Of a stretch of DNA of 64,000 nucleotides, positions 27,863 to 37,222 are shown piece by piece. Position 1 is the first letter of the stretch. Each line of letters starts with the position of its first letter. The position numbers were made by a program, and so were the translations under genes. The notes under the pieces were generated by a model. That model did no database searches. It was not told where the DNA came from and saw nothing but the letters and a program-made list of their open reading frames with translations. Source of the stretch: Bin80 sp965215475 (GTDB lineage Bacteria > Bacteroidota > Rhodothermia > Rhodothermales > Bin80); NCBI GenBank assembly GCA_965215475.1, contig OZ244061.1, forward strand, positions 124,001-188,000. The letters are read 5' to 3'.

Positions 27863-28321
27863 CTACTCGGTCACAATCAAGATTAAATCGTACTCATGAT
27901 CCAGGATCTGAATCGGTTCTTGATAGAAAGGAATAATGAACCGTCCTTTGTTATCACGGGATAATTCTGTTGAATTGAGGGTGAAGTATCCACCATCATT
28001 GGTACCTTGAAACGTGTAATCCTGCATGATCCGGTTCGATGTCACACTTCGTTCCAATTCATATCGCCGAACCTCTTCGAAATCCTGCCCCACACGTAGT
28101 GAAACATTTGTGATTTCGTAGCTACGACGAATGCGAACGGTCGCAGGAGTAGTTCCTTCCTGAGAGCCCTCAACAAAAATCCATGCCCGTTTCGCTTGAA
28201 CAGGCCCCGAGGAAGTTGTGTCCTTGGGAGCACGAGAAGTAACCGTGATCCCCAAAGGAGTCGTGATACATCCCCAGAGCAGCAGTAGCAAACTTAGAAT
28301 CAGAATGGGGTATTGCTTCAT
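27863..28321 (-). CDS. Small lipoprotein with PEGA-like segment
   Basis: A 152-residue protein with a textbook lipoprotein signal (LLLLLWGC, Cys at about 18). The segment AWIFVEGSQEGTTPATVRI around residues 46-64 resembles PEGA surface repeats, which are short beta domains. The remainder is beta-rich and unassigned. It is the first gene of the minus-strand cluster. Confidence 0.75.
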   Translation of the reverse strand: MKQYPILILSLLLLLWGCITTPLGITVTSRAPKDTTSSGPVQAKRAWIFVEGSQEGTTPATVRIRRSYEITNVSLRVGQDFEEVRRYELERSVTSNRIMQDYTFQGTNDGGYFTLNSTELSRDNKGRFIIPFYQEPIQILDHEYDLILIVTE

Positions 28322-29056
28322 CTATATACCAAAACTGGAAGCAGGAATATACGATAAGAGAGTCGATTATTGCGAATGGAGTAACGAGTCATACTATATT
28401 CATTTTCATTGGCAGAATGACATCTGAATCTTCATGGCGGCTTTGCTACGGGCGATACCATGCATGATAGTAAGGGATTCAATCCATTACGACGGAGTAA
28501 TTTTATGATTTTCCATCCTCAGTAACTATCGAAATAAACTGGCACAAGAGCTACGACATTCAACCATAAACATATGTTCTGTGCAAACCCGCTAGATCAA
28601 ACATATGTGTAGCCTGAACCGATTTACATAGTTATATGGCATGAATTGGCTGCATTTTGATTTGCAGTCAGGTAGAGTTTCGATTCAAAATGTCTAAAAA
28701 ACCGATCAAATAGAGGTGTAGAAAGGGATTTTACCCTCATTTGATGCAGTGTTGCCAACGACCAAGATGATGTCTTCACACCGACAGATCATATCCTCCA
28801 ACACAAGATCTTGCAAAACATATGGTACGCTCGGGGAGATGGATTTTGTTATATGTTTCCCGTTTTCGCTAGAATGGCTACCTTTGAAGAATTTGATGGG
28901 GCCCCAGAAGAATGACGTTCCTTCGTCCTGGGATTCATTGGGATTTATCATTTATATGCATAGATTTTCTTCCTCCCTGATTTATCTTTCTCATTGTTCA
29001 ATTTGGTATTCTGCATAGATTGGTGCAATTTTGGGGAAATTATAACCGCATAAACA
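28322..29056. other. Divergent intergenic region without convincing genes
   Basis: The 735 bases lie between the divergent lipoprotein gene and sugar porter and must carry both promoters. A minus-strand frame at 28706-28951 and an overlapping plus-strand frame at 28749-29018 are open, but neither has a recognisable family or a convincing start. The region is AT-rich. I see no operator that I can name. Confidence 0.5.
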
Positions 29057-30415
29057 ATGAATCGTGTAATTTGGGCTTCGGTTGTCGCAGCACTCGGCGG
29101 CTTACTCTTTGGTTTTGATACAGCTGTAATTTCAGGAGCAGAGGGGACTCTTCGGAATCTATACGATCCGACATATCAGAATCTGAGTTCCATATTTGGT
29201 ACGACAGCCTTCTGGCATGGTGTACTTGTAGCTAGTGCACTGGTAGGGACGATTATTGGATCGCTTGTCTTTGCTAAGCCCGCAGATCGATATGGTCGCC
29301 GTCCAATGTTGATGGTCATGGGAGGACTCTATCTTGTATCCGCATTGGGGAGTGCGATAGCATGGAACGCCGAATCGTTTACGCTCTTTCGTCTGATTGG
29401 AGGATTGGGGGTTGGAGGAGCCTCGGTAGTTGCTCCTATGTATGTTGCCGAGATTGCTCCGGCTCGAATGCGAGGGAGATTGGTCGCAATGGTTCAACTC
29501 AACATTGTCCTGGGCATCTTGGTTGCATACCTCTCGAATTTTATTATCGCTTCTTTTGAGTTGGGAGGTACGGAGTGGCGCTGGATGTTTGGGGTAGAAG
29601 CCGTTCCGGCACTTGCCTTTACGTTACTTCTTTTTACAAATCCCAGAAGTCCGAGATGGCTTGTAGCTCAGGGACGAGATGAAGAAGCTCAAAGCGTGCT
29701 TATGGCGATTGGGGGGAATGGATTTGATGTTACGAAAGAACTCAGTGCAATCCGCACGTCACTGGTTGAAGCACGTAACCATCTCTCGGAAAAATTCTTC
29801 CAGCGTAAATACCTCAAGCCGATTCTATTAGCCGTAGCCATTGCCGCATTTAATCAGCTTTCGGGCATCAATGCACTCATTTACTATACCCGCAGAATCT
29901 TTGAAATGGCTGGTGCATCCGGTACATCAGCTCTGTTACAATCCGTAATCATTGGTGGGGTCAATTTGATTATGACGGCTGCAGCACTCATGGTGATTGA
30001 TAAGCTGGGCCGCAAGAAACTTATGTTCGTTGGGTCCATCGGCTATATCGTGAGTTTAGGTGCGACGGCAATTGCTTTCTACATGGATACAACGGGGCCA
30101 GTTGTACTGGCAAGCCTTATTGTATTCATTGCCTCGCATGCATTTGGGCAGGGTGCTGTCATCTGGGTATTTATTGGGGAAATTTTCCCCAACAATATCC
30201 GCGCTCGTGGGCAAAGCCTCGGTAGCTTCGTACACTGGATTATGGCGGCAATTATTTCGCTTACATTCCCTATGATTGCGGAAGTATCGGGTGCAAATAT
30301 TTTTGCATTTTATGCTCTGTGCATGATTGGGCAGCTGCTGTGGGTGATTTTTGTCATGCCAGAAACAAAAGGGATCCCCCTCGAAGAGATGAATAAGAAA
30401 CTAGGAATCAAGTAA
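29057..30415 (+). CDS. Sugar porter (MFS) transporter, XylE/GalP type
   Basis: A 452-residue, 12-helix sugar:H+ symporter. Family signatures are present in order: GGLLFGFDTAVISGA in TM1, DRYGRRPMLM after TM2, R-x-x-G-x-x-x-G in TM4 (RLIGGLGVGGASVVAPMYVAE in part), PRSPRWL in place of PESPRWL, QLSGINALIYYT in TM7, DKLGRKKLM, and the terminal PETKG. It starts divergently from the carbohydrate-oxidation cluster and five bases before the SSS transporter. Confidence 0.95.
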   Translation: MNRVIWASVVAALGGLLFGFDTAVISGAEGTLRNLYDPTYQNLSSIFGTTAFWHGVLVASALVGTIIGSLVFAKPADRYGRRPMLMVMGGLYLVSALGSAIAWNAESFTLFRLIGGLGVGGASVVAPMYVAEIAPARMRGRLVAMVQLNIVLGILVAYLSNFIIASFELGGTEWRWMFGVEAVPALAFTLLLFTNPRSPRWLVAQGRDEEAQSVLMAIGGNGFDVTKELSAIRTSLVEARNHLSEKFFQRKYLKPILLAVAIAAFNQLSGINALIYYTRRIFEMAGASGTSALLQSVIIGGVNLIMTAAALMVIDKLGRKKLMFVGSIGYIVSLGATAIAFYMDTTGPVVLASLIVFIASHAFGQGAVIWVFIGEIFPNNIRARGQSLGSFVHWIMAAIISLTFPMIAEVSGANIFAFYALCMIGQLLWVIFVMPETKGIPLEEMNKKLGIK

Positions 30416-30420
30416 ACGGA

Positions 30421-31986
30421 ATGCTTTCAATATTTGATTTTATTGTAATTGCTATCTACTTAGTGGGGATTGCCGTTCTGGGAATCCGACTCGGAGGGCG
30501 TCAACGTTCAACAGACGACTATTTCCTCGGAGGACGAGATCTCCCATGGTGGGCCGTTTGCTTTTCAGTCGTTGCCACTGAAACCAGTACATTAACGATC
30601 ATCGGCGTTCCTGCCGTCGCCTATGGAGGAACCATGACGTTTCTTCAACTCACAGGTGGATACCTAGTAGGGCGTATTGCAGTCAGCATGCTTTTTCTCC
30701 CTCGTTATTTTAAGGGAGAGATGAATACAGCCTATGCGTACCTAGGCAAACGGTTTGGGGATCGTATGCGCTCCACGGCATCGGTCACGTTCATGGTAAC
30801 TAGGTTATTGGCAGATGGCGTTCGATTGTTTGCTACCGCCATCCCAATAAAAGTGATTGCAGATTCAGCCGGAATGAGCTTCATGGGAGCTCCAATCTCC
30901 TATGGGCAAATCATTCTTCTCCTTGGTGTGATCACAGCCATTTACACCATGGTGGGTGGAATTCGAGCCGTGATCTGGATTGATGTAGTTCAGATGGCCC
31001 TTTATCTTTTGGGAGGGTTGCTATGTGCAATTCTTCTTATTAATGGTTTACCTGAAGGCTGGTTTCAGATCGCTGCCCAAGAAGGCAAGTTCACCGTGAT
31101 TGATTTAGGACTCAGAAGTTCAATTACGGATTTGATTACCCAGCCATACATTGCTTTGACTGCGGTGATTGGAGGAGGTATATTTTCGATGGCCTCACAT
31201 GGAACGGATCAGCTTATCGTACAAAGATTACTCACCTGCAGAAACCTCAAAGATAGTCAAAAAGCATTGGTTGCTAGTGCAATATTAGTGGCCTCTCAGT
31301 TTGCATTATTCCTGATTATAGGTGTACTACTCTGGATTCATTATGGAGGAGTAAGCCCTCAGGAATTAGGATTAAGCCGCGGGGATGAAGTGTTCCCACG
31401 TTATATCATCGAAGGGTTGCCTGTGGGAATTTCGGGATTGCTTCTTGCGGGAATTTTAGCTGCTGCAATGAGTACGCTTTCCTCATCCCTAAATTCATTG
31501 GCTTCCTCGTCTATGTTGGATATTATTGAGCGATTTGTAAAAACATCAATCACGGAAGCTAGAAGATTATTCATCTCACGAGCCCTGACCTTATTCTGGG
31601 CAGGCCTGTTTATTGTGTTTGCTAGTTTATTCGAGAACACGGAAAATCCCGTTGTTGAACTTGGTCTTGCAATTGCTTCATTCACCTATGGTGGGTTATT
31701 AGGAGGATTTCTTCTTGGGATTGTCGTTAAAAAGTCTCAAGAATGGGATGCCGTAATTGCATTTTCTCTGACGATCATAATCATGGTCATGGTGATTTTT
31801 GGGATATGGTACAGCCCAGAACAGGGATGGATCTTTGTATTGAATCCTGCGGATTCCATGATTGAAGCTTCCGGACTTCGACAAATCGCTTGGCCATGGT
31901 ACACCTTAATTGGGAGTGTATTATGCATATTGATGGGATTTCTTCTGTCTCTTCGCCATAAATACACGGATCCCCAACCATCATGA
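30421..31986 (+). CDS. Sodium:solute symporter (SSS family)
   Basis: A 521-residue membrane protein with 13 or so helices. The family N-terminus IAIYLVGIAVLGIRLGGRQR is followed by DYFLGGRDLPWWAV, an ATETSTLTIIGVPA segment with the sodium-site residues, and GLLLAGILAAAMSTLSSSLNSL in TM8. Closest in appearance to SGLT/sialic-acid type symporters; substrate probably a sugar or sugar acid. Five bases follow the sugar porter, and its stop overlaps the start of the next gene by four bases (ATGA). Confidence 0.93.
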   Translation: MLSIFDFIVIAIYLVGIAVLGIRLGGRQRSTDDYFLGGRDLPWWAVCFSVVATETSTLTIIGVPAVAYGGTMTFLQLTGGYLVGRIAVSMLFLPRYFKGEMNTAYAYLGKRFGDRMRSTASVTFMVTRLLADGVRLFATAIPIKVIADSAGMSFMGAPISYGQIILLLGVITAIYTMVGGIRAVIWIDVVQMALYLLGGLLCAILLINGLPEGWFQIAAQEGKFTVIDLGLRSSITDLITQPYIALTAVIGGGIFSMASHGTDQLIVQRLLTCRNLKDSQKALVASAILVASQFALFLIIGVLLWIHYGGVSPQELGLSRGDEVFPRYIIEGLPVGISGLLLAGILAAAMSTLSSSLNSLASSSMLDIIERFVKTSITEARRLFISRALTLFWAGLFIVFASLFENTENPVVELGLAIASFTYGGLLGGFLLGIVVKKSQEWDAVIAFSLTIIIMVMVIFGIWYSPEQGWIFVLNPADSMIEASGLRQIAWPWYTLIGSVLCILMGFLLSLRHKYTDPQPS

Positions 31987-34307
31987 GTGTATTGAAAAAA
32001 TTTGAAGCTCGAAATTTATTCACCCTACTTCAAAAGTTAGTGAGTATCAAGCTAGGCCTGTTCGTGGTACTGGTCGTTTTGACCACATTGGCTTTCAAAC
32101 AGGGGGTTCGCACAGAAACTTTTTTTTCGGTAGGAGATCAATGGCAAAAAGAAACCTTGATTGCGGAATTCGAATTTCCGATCTATAAATCTGCAGATTC
32201 GCTGGAGGTGGAAAGGCAGCGTGTTCGAGATTCGGTTGAGCCAATTTTTTATACCTACCCAGATGCTAGGCAGCAGACAAGCATGGCTGTCGATTCGATC
32301 TCCGTGTTACTGGACATTGCGTTTGATGCCTATACAGACTACCTCATCGGGGCGAGAAGAGATACGATTGCAGCGGGGAATGATCCTTCGTTAGTGAATT
32401 TATCGGAAAGCACGATTGAGGATTCGATCAAGTACATGAATTTGCGTCTCCAAGTCCCCATTCGACTCAGCGATTCAATGTGGCGTCTCTTGGGATGGGA
32501 ATATGCTTTACGGAACCCAGATATGCCAACGGCCACCCGAATTGCTCCGGTAAACCCACCTCTTTTCGAGCGTATCTTGAATGCAATTGCCAATCGCAGC
32601 CAGCGATTACAACTTCAAGGAGCTCTTGATGTCCCGATTGATCTGATTCATACGCCATATATCACTGTACGGGACACATTTGAACAGACGTTTGAGCGAA
32701 GACTTACGTCCGAGGTCGTGGGGCAAAATGCAGCACGCGAACGAATTCATGTATGGCTTGAGGAAACAGTACTTCAAGACGTTCCTCTACTGACTTCCAC
32801 AGCTATCGCTCAATTTATTGAGTCCGTCTTCACCCCTTCTTTGATCTATCAATCCATTCCAACGGAATTGAGGAGAACGGACGCAGAGGCTCAGATTAAC
32901 CCTTCGCGTGGTATGGTTGCAGAGGGCGAAGAAATTGTTCGCAATGGCGAACTCATTACCCCAGAAATCAAACAAAAGCTTGATTCTCTGGAACGCGAGC
33001 GAGACAGTGAATTACCAGAACAACAGGAGCACTTGAAGTTACTGGGGCAGATCCTGCTGGCGTTGACGATGATCGGGATATTTACTCTCTTTTTGAGGAA
33101 TGCCCGGCCGAGTGTGTATGCCAGTAATAAATCTTTAATTCTCCTGTCGCTGCTCTATGCAGGCACCGTGATTACATTTGCTACTGTAATTCGGCTTGCG
33201 CCAATAGAATTCATGTATACTGTTCCAGTTGTAATTGTATCCGTGCTTTTAACGGTAATTTTTGACTCACGTCTTGCCCTCCTAGGGACGCTTGCGCTTG
33301 CGATCGTGGGAGGCTTTCTATCACATTCGGACTTCACGTATACTTGGGCAACGCTGGTCGGGGGGACGTTTGCTGCATTTAGTGCCAGAGGTTTGCGTAA
33401 TCGAGGCCAGCTCTTCCTCACAGCGGCCTTTGCGTTTGGGGGCTATGCTGTTGCGTTTGCTACGGTATGGCTCTATGAAGGACTTGCATGGTCATCCATA
33501 TGGGAGCACTTATTATTTGCCCTGATCGGTTCATTTTTGCTCGTCACAGCCTATCCCTTCGTTTGGGTGCTTGAGCGCATATTTGACATTACGACCGATT
33601 TACGTCTGTTGGAGCTCTCTGACACGAATCATCCCCTGCTAAGAGAGTTGATGCAACGAGCACCTGGCACACTAAACCATTCCATCCAAGTCTCAAGCTT
33701 GGCAGGGTCCGTTGCAGATGTAGTTGGTGCAAATTCACTCCTGACACGAGTTGGCGCATTGTATCACGATGTGGGGAAGCTTTCTTCTCCTGAGTATTTC
33801 ATTGAAAATCAGGCTAGTGGTGATAATCTCCATGATCATTTACAACCTGACGAAAGTGCCAAAATCATTATCAGCCATGTGACCAAAGGCATTGAATTGG
33901 CAGAACGTTATCGCCTGCCATCAAAAGTATTACATTTAATTGCTTCACATCATGGCACCACGCGGACAGAGTATTTCTTCCAGAAAGCAGTAGAGGAGAG
34001 CAAATCTACTGGTGTCATTCTTGATGAATCTGTATTCAGGTATCCTGGACCAAAGCCATTTTCGAAGGAAGCAGGCATTCTGATGTTAACCGATACCGTT
34101 GAGGCTGCAAGCCGAACCATGCAGGATGTAACCGGAGAAAAAATCCAAGAATTGGTAGATCGCTTGATCACCCACAAGGTGTCCACGGGTCAATTAGACG
34201 AGACTGGTCTGACCTTCAGAGATATTCCCCGTATCAAAAAGGTACTACAAGATCAACTCATGGCAATCCATCATGTCCGTATCAGTTATCCCGAAGATGT
34301 AAACTAG
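31983..34307 (+). CDS. 7TM-HD family phosphodiesterase (PgpH-like, c-di-AMP type)
   Basis: A 774-residue membrane enzyme: one N-terminal helix at about 20-43, an extracytoplasmic 7TMR-HDED sensing domain up to about 340, seven transmembrane helices at about 350-535, then a cytosolic HD domain. Metal ligands are visible in LNHSIQVSSLA, ALYHDVGKL (HD near residue 594), the IISHV and ASHHGT segments, and MLTDTVEAASR. PgpH proteins hydrolyse cyclic di-AMP. The ATG overlaps the symporter stop (ATGA), so it is translationally coupled to the transporters. Confidence 0.92.
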   Translation: MSVLKKFEARNLFTLLQKLVSIKLGLFVVLVVLTTLAFKQGVRTETFFSVGDQWQKETLIAEFEFPIYKSADSLEVERQRVRDSVEPIFYTYPDARQQTSMAVDSISVLLDIAFDAYTDYLIGARRDTIAAGNDPSLVNLSESTIEDSIKYMNLRLQVPIRLSDSMWRLLGWEYALRNPDMPTATRIAPVNPPLFERILNAIANRSQRLQLQGALDVPIDLIHTPYITVRDTFEQTFERRLTSEVVGQNAARERIHVWLEETVLQDVPLLTSTAIAQFIESVFTPSLIYQSIPTELRRTDAEAQINPSRGMVAEGEEIVRNGELITPEIKQKLDSLERERDSELPEQQEHLKLLGQILLALTMIGIFTLFLRNARPSVYASNKSLILLSLLYAGTVITFATVIRLAPIEFMYTVPVVIVSVLLTVIFDSRLALLGTLALAIVGGFLSHSDFTYTWATLVGGTFAAFSARGLRNRGQLFLTAAFAFGGYAVAFATVWLYEGLAWSSIWEHLLFALIGSFLLVTAYPFVWVLERIFDITTDLRLLELSDTNHPLLRELMQRAPGTLNHSIQVSSLAGSVADVVGANSLLTRVGALYHDVGKLSSPEYFIENQASGDNLHDHLQPDESAKIIISHVTKGIELAERYRLPSKVLHLIASHHGTTRTEYFFQKAVEESKSTGVILDESVFRYPGPKPFSKEAGILMLTDTVEAASRTMQDVTGEKIQELVDRLITHKVSTGQLDETGLTFRDIPRIKKVLQDQLMAIHHVRISYPEDVN

Positions 34308-34341
34308 CAATAGATTCTGTACTTCGTCAAGCAGGATCTGG

Positions 34342-35367
34342 TTATATCTCAGGTAAAAAACATCTTGGGACGGGTAGATCTGCAACCGTTCGTAGCCCGG
34401 GTGAGGCGTCAAGTATCTGTGGAATTGCATTGATAAGGGCAGCAACTGTCGCGGTATCTCCAAAAATACCTCCTTCGATAACGAGGTTAATTGGCGGATC
34501 TCCCTTGACAATCACCCGATCTTCTGGCTGATCAGCCCCCACATACATGCGAAGGTCGAGAGAGACAGCTACATTGCCATTTCTGAATGCTTGCGCAGTA
34601 TGTTTGATTCCAGCAACTTCACCAGGTTCCACCGTAAGGAATGGCGTCTTGACTTTTTTCTCAGAAATTACAGGATCAAGATTTTCTGTAAAGATTCCCA
34701 TTGGCCAACCAAGTCCATGCATGACTAGGCGAAGAGACTCAATAAGACCAATGTGTCCAAATCCTCCTTTTTCTTGGCGTTCACGAAATTCGTCTACAGT
34801 GATCCCTGCTCCTACTTTTTTTTGGAGGGGGAGGCGTCTTAATCCTGCATCTACTCGCCGATTGACAGACACAGAATGAACTTTAGTACATACTCCAGTT
34901 GCAACTAAGGCAAGCACATCCATAGCATAGCCAGGGTTAACACCTGTTCCTAGAACGGCGACTTCATGCTCTTTTGCAAGATCATCTAGTCTTTGAGCTA
35001 TTTCTGGATGCCTGTCAAAGGGGTAGGGGAGTTCTTCGGTACTGGAAACGACCGAAGCACCATGACGAATACACTGAAGTAACTGCTGTTCCACCATGGG
35101 CATAAATGAATTGGTAGTATGAACCACGACATCCGGCTGAGTTTCACGAAGGACATTCTCTGCATCCGAAGAGATGATTACATCAGATGATGTATTGATT
35201 AATGCTCCGAGGGGTTTGCCAACTTTTTGAGGATCAATATCAATGGCGCCGACTAAATCTAATTGACCTGTCTGTGTTTTTTCCAGGATTAGTTTAGCAG
35301 ATCCTTGTCCGATAGGGCCAAGGCCATACTGAACCACTCGGATCGGACGGTCGATATCTGTGTTCAT
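34342..35367 (-). CDS. NAD(P)-dependent dehydrogenase of the DapB/2,4-diaminopentanoate dehydrogenase type
   Basis: A 341-residue Rossmann-fold protein beginning IRVVQYGLGPIGQGSA, a dinucleotide-binding motif. STEELPYPFDRHPE, VAVLGTGVNPGYAMDVLAL and SVNRRVDAGLRRLPLQKKVGAG match the 2,4-diaminopentanoate dehydrogenase-like branch of the dihydrodipicolinate reductase superfamily. Known members act in ornithine breakdown. It overlaps the upstream pruA by four bases, so an amino-acid catabolic role is likely. Actual substrate unknown. Confidence 0.85.
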   Translation of the reverse strand: MNTDIDRPIRVVQYGLGPIGQGSAKLILEKTQTGQLDLVGAIDIDPQKVGKPLGALINTSSDVIISSDAENVLRETQPDVVVHTTNSFMPMVEQQLLQCIRHGASVVSSTEELPYPFDRHPEIAQRLDDLAKEHEVAVLGTGVNPGYAMDVLALVATGVCTKVHSVSVNRRVDAGLRRLPLQKKVGAGITVDEFRERQEKGGFGHIGLIESLRLVMHGLGWPMGIFTENLDPVISEKKVKTPFLTVEPGEVAGIKHTAQAFRNGNVAVSLDLRMYVGADQPEDRVIVKGDPPINLVIEGGIFGDTATVAALINAIPQILDASPGLRTVADLPVPRCFLPEI

Positions 35368-37001
35368 GAATTGTCTGATTGAATGAATGGGTAGGAAAAA
35401 TGAGCTGGTGGATTAAATGTTTCTTTAATCGTTCGAAGGGATACCCAGCGCATTAAATTTGGTGGTGCTCCAGCTTTATCGTTCGTGCCGGATGCTCGTG
35501 CTCCCCCAAATGGCTGTTGACCTACGATCGCGCCAGTTGGTTTATCATTGATATAAAAATTGCCAGCAGCATTGCGAAGTGCATTACTCGCTTGTACGAT
35601 GACTTGCCGGTCCCGTGCAAAAATAGCTCCGGTCAGCGCATAAGGTGAGGTTTGGTCTACCAGTTCAAGTGTTTCTTCAAAAGCACGGTCTTCATAGATA
35701 TAAATCGTTACAACAGGTCCGAAGATTTCTTCACACATTGATCGGTATTGAGGATCCGTCACCACGATGACCGTTGGTTCAATAAAATACCCTTCTTTAT
35801 CGCTGTAATTTCCACCGGCAATGATTTCTGCATCAGCAGAATGTTTTGCATGTTCAATATATCCTGAGATATTCTCGTAAGAAGCCTTATCAATGACCGC
35901 ATTGACAAAATTTGAGAAATCTTCCACTGATCCCATCTTAACTTCGTCTAATTGACCGATTAAGGCTTCCCGGGTAATCCTCCACTGGGATCTAGGTAAG
36001 TAGACTCGTGAGGCAGCAGAGCACTTTTGTCCTTGATATTCAAATGCTCCACGCACGATCGCCGTCGCGACGATATTTGGATCTGCGGATGCATGAGCAA
36101 CAATGAAATCTTTTCCTCCTGTTTCACCGACAATTCGAGGATAGGTATCATAGTTCGCAATGTTGACTCCAATGGTGCGCCACATATGCTGAAACGTTCC
36201 GGTTGAACCGGTAAAATGAAGACCAGAAAAACTTGGTGATTCGAGTACGGGATCACCGATCGTTGCTCCGGAGCCGGGTACCATATTGATCACTCCTGGC
36301 GGCAAGCCTGCATCTTCAAGTAATTTATAGATGAAATAGGCGGAGTATACGGACGTAGAGGCTGGTTTCCAGATAACGGTATTGCCCATGAGTGCTGGGG
36401 CAGTAGGGAGATTTCCTGTAATTGACGTAAAGTTAAATGGAGTTACAGCAAATACGAACCCTTCCAGAGGGCGATATTCCAAACGATTCCATACACCTGG
36501 GGAGGAGTAGGGTTGTTCTTCGTAGATCTCCGATGCATATTCAACATTGAATCTAAAGAAATCAATGAGTTCACATGCGGCATCAATTTCGGCTTGATAT
36601 GCATTTTTACTTTGCCCAAGCATGGTAGAGGCATTCAGCGTATCTCTCCATGGCCCTGCAAGAAGTTCAGCTGCTTTGAGGAAAATGGCCGCCCGATCCA
36701 TAAAGTCCATTTCCGACCATTCTTTACGAGCTTCAAGGGCTGAGTTAATGGCTTGGTTGACCTCTTTGGCACCGCATTTATGAACCGTTCCAAGAAGGTG
36801 GCGTAATTCGTGGGGCGGTCTGATTGGTTCAGTATCTCCGGTATATACGGCCGATCCGTGAATAAAAGCAGGAATTTCTACCTCATTTTGCTTGAGTTCA
36901 TGCAACTTAGCCTGAAGAGCTACACGTTCGAAAGAACCAGGTGCATAATCTAAAACTGGTTCATTCACTGCTGCGGGTATCGTGGGAGTGCTGTTATTCA
37001 T
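35364..37001 (-). CDS. pruA: L-glutamate gamma-semialdehyde (1-pyrroline-5-carboxylate) dehydrogenase
   Basis: A 545-residue aldehyde dehydrogenase of the group 1 P5C dehydrogenase type. Visible landmarks are VTPFNFTSITGNLPTAPALM in the cofactor site, FTGSTGTF, the general-base Glu in VGETGGKDF near residue 292, the catalytic Cys in GQKCSAASR near residue 325, and EEIFGPVV. It converts glutamate semialdehyde to glutamate in proline and ornithine catabolism. The dehydrogenase-like gene overlaps its 3' end by four bases. No proline dehydrogenase gene is in the window. Confidence 0.95.
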   Translation of the reverse strand: MNNSTPTIPAAVNEPVLDYAPGSFERVALQAKLHELKQNEVEIPAFIHGSAVYTGDTEPIRPPHELRHLLGTVHKCGAKEVNQAINSALEARKEWSEMDFMDRAAIFLKAAELLAGPWRDTLNASTMLGQSKNAYQAEIDAACELIDFFRFNVEYASEIYEEQPYSSPGVWNRLEYRPLEGFVFAVTPFNFTSITGNLPTAPALMGNTVIWKPASTSVYSAYFIYKLLEDAGLPPGVINMVPGSGATIGDPVLESPSFSGLHFTGSTGTFQHMWRTIGVNIANYDTYPRIVGETGGKDFIVAHASADPNIVATAIVRGAFEYQGQKCSAASRVYLPRSQWRITREALIGQLDEVKMGSVEDFSNFVNAVIDKASYENISGYIEHAKHSADAEIIAGGNYSDKEGYFIEPTVIVVTDPQYRSMCEEIFGPVVTIYIYEDRAFEETLELVDQTSPYALTGAIFARDRQVIVQASNALRNAAGNFYINDKPTGAIVGQQPFGGARASGTNDKAGAPPNLMRWVSLRTIKETFNPPAHFSYPFIQSDNS

Positions 37002-37222
37002 TTGCAGATTTAATTTTGGTCTAGATTTTAGTGGAGAACAGAAGAACTTTACTTGTACTCATCAAGTCCCGGAATTTTTCCAAATTTTGCGAAGACTTTT
37101 TTCGCACAGAACTTGATGGCGATCTAAAATTTATCTGTGAGGAAATATCTGCCCATCAACAAGAGCTTTTGTGCTGCTTGACAAACTCTGGAATTCTTCA
37201 CCTACCCAAGAAGACAGGTTGA

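Noticed and set aside
28706..28951. Minus-strand frame containing DMICRCEDI, which recalls the BFD-like [2Fe-2S] motif
   Set aside because: Only the short Cys-x-Cys stretch resembles it; no further ligands, no family context and an overlapping open frame on the other strand. Probably chance.
37031..37222. 63-codon plus-strand frame between pruA and the giant surface gene
   Set aside because: No known motif, no start context, and it sits where the pruA promoter should lie.
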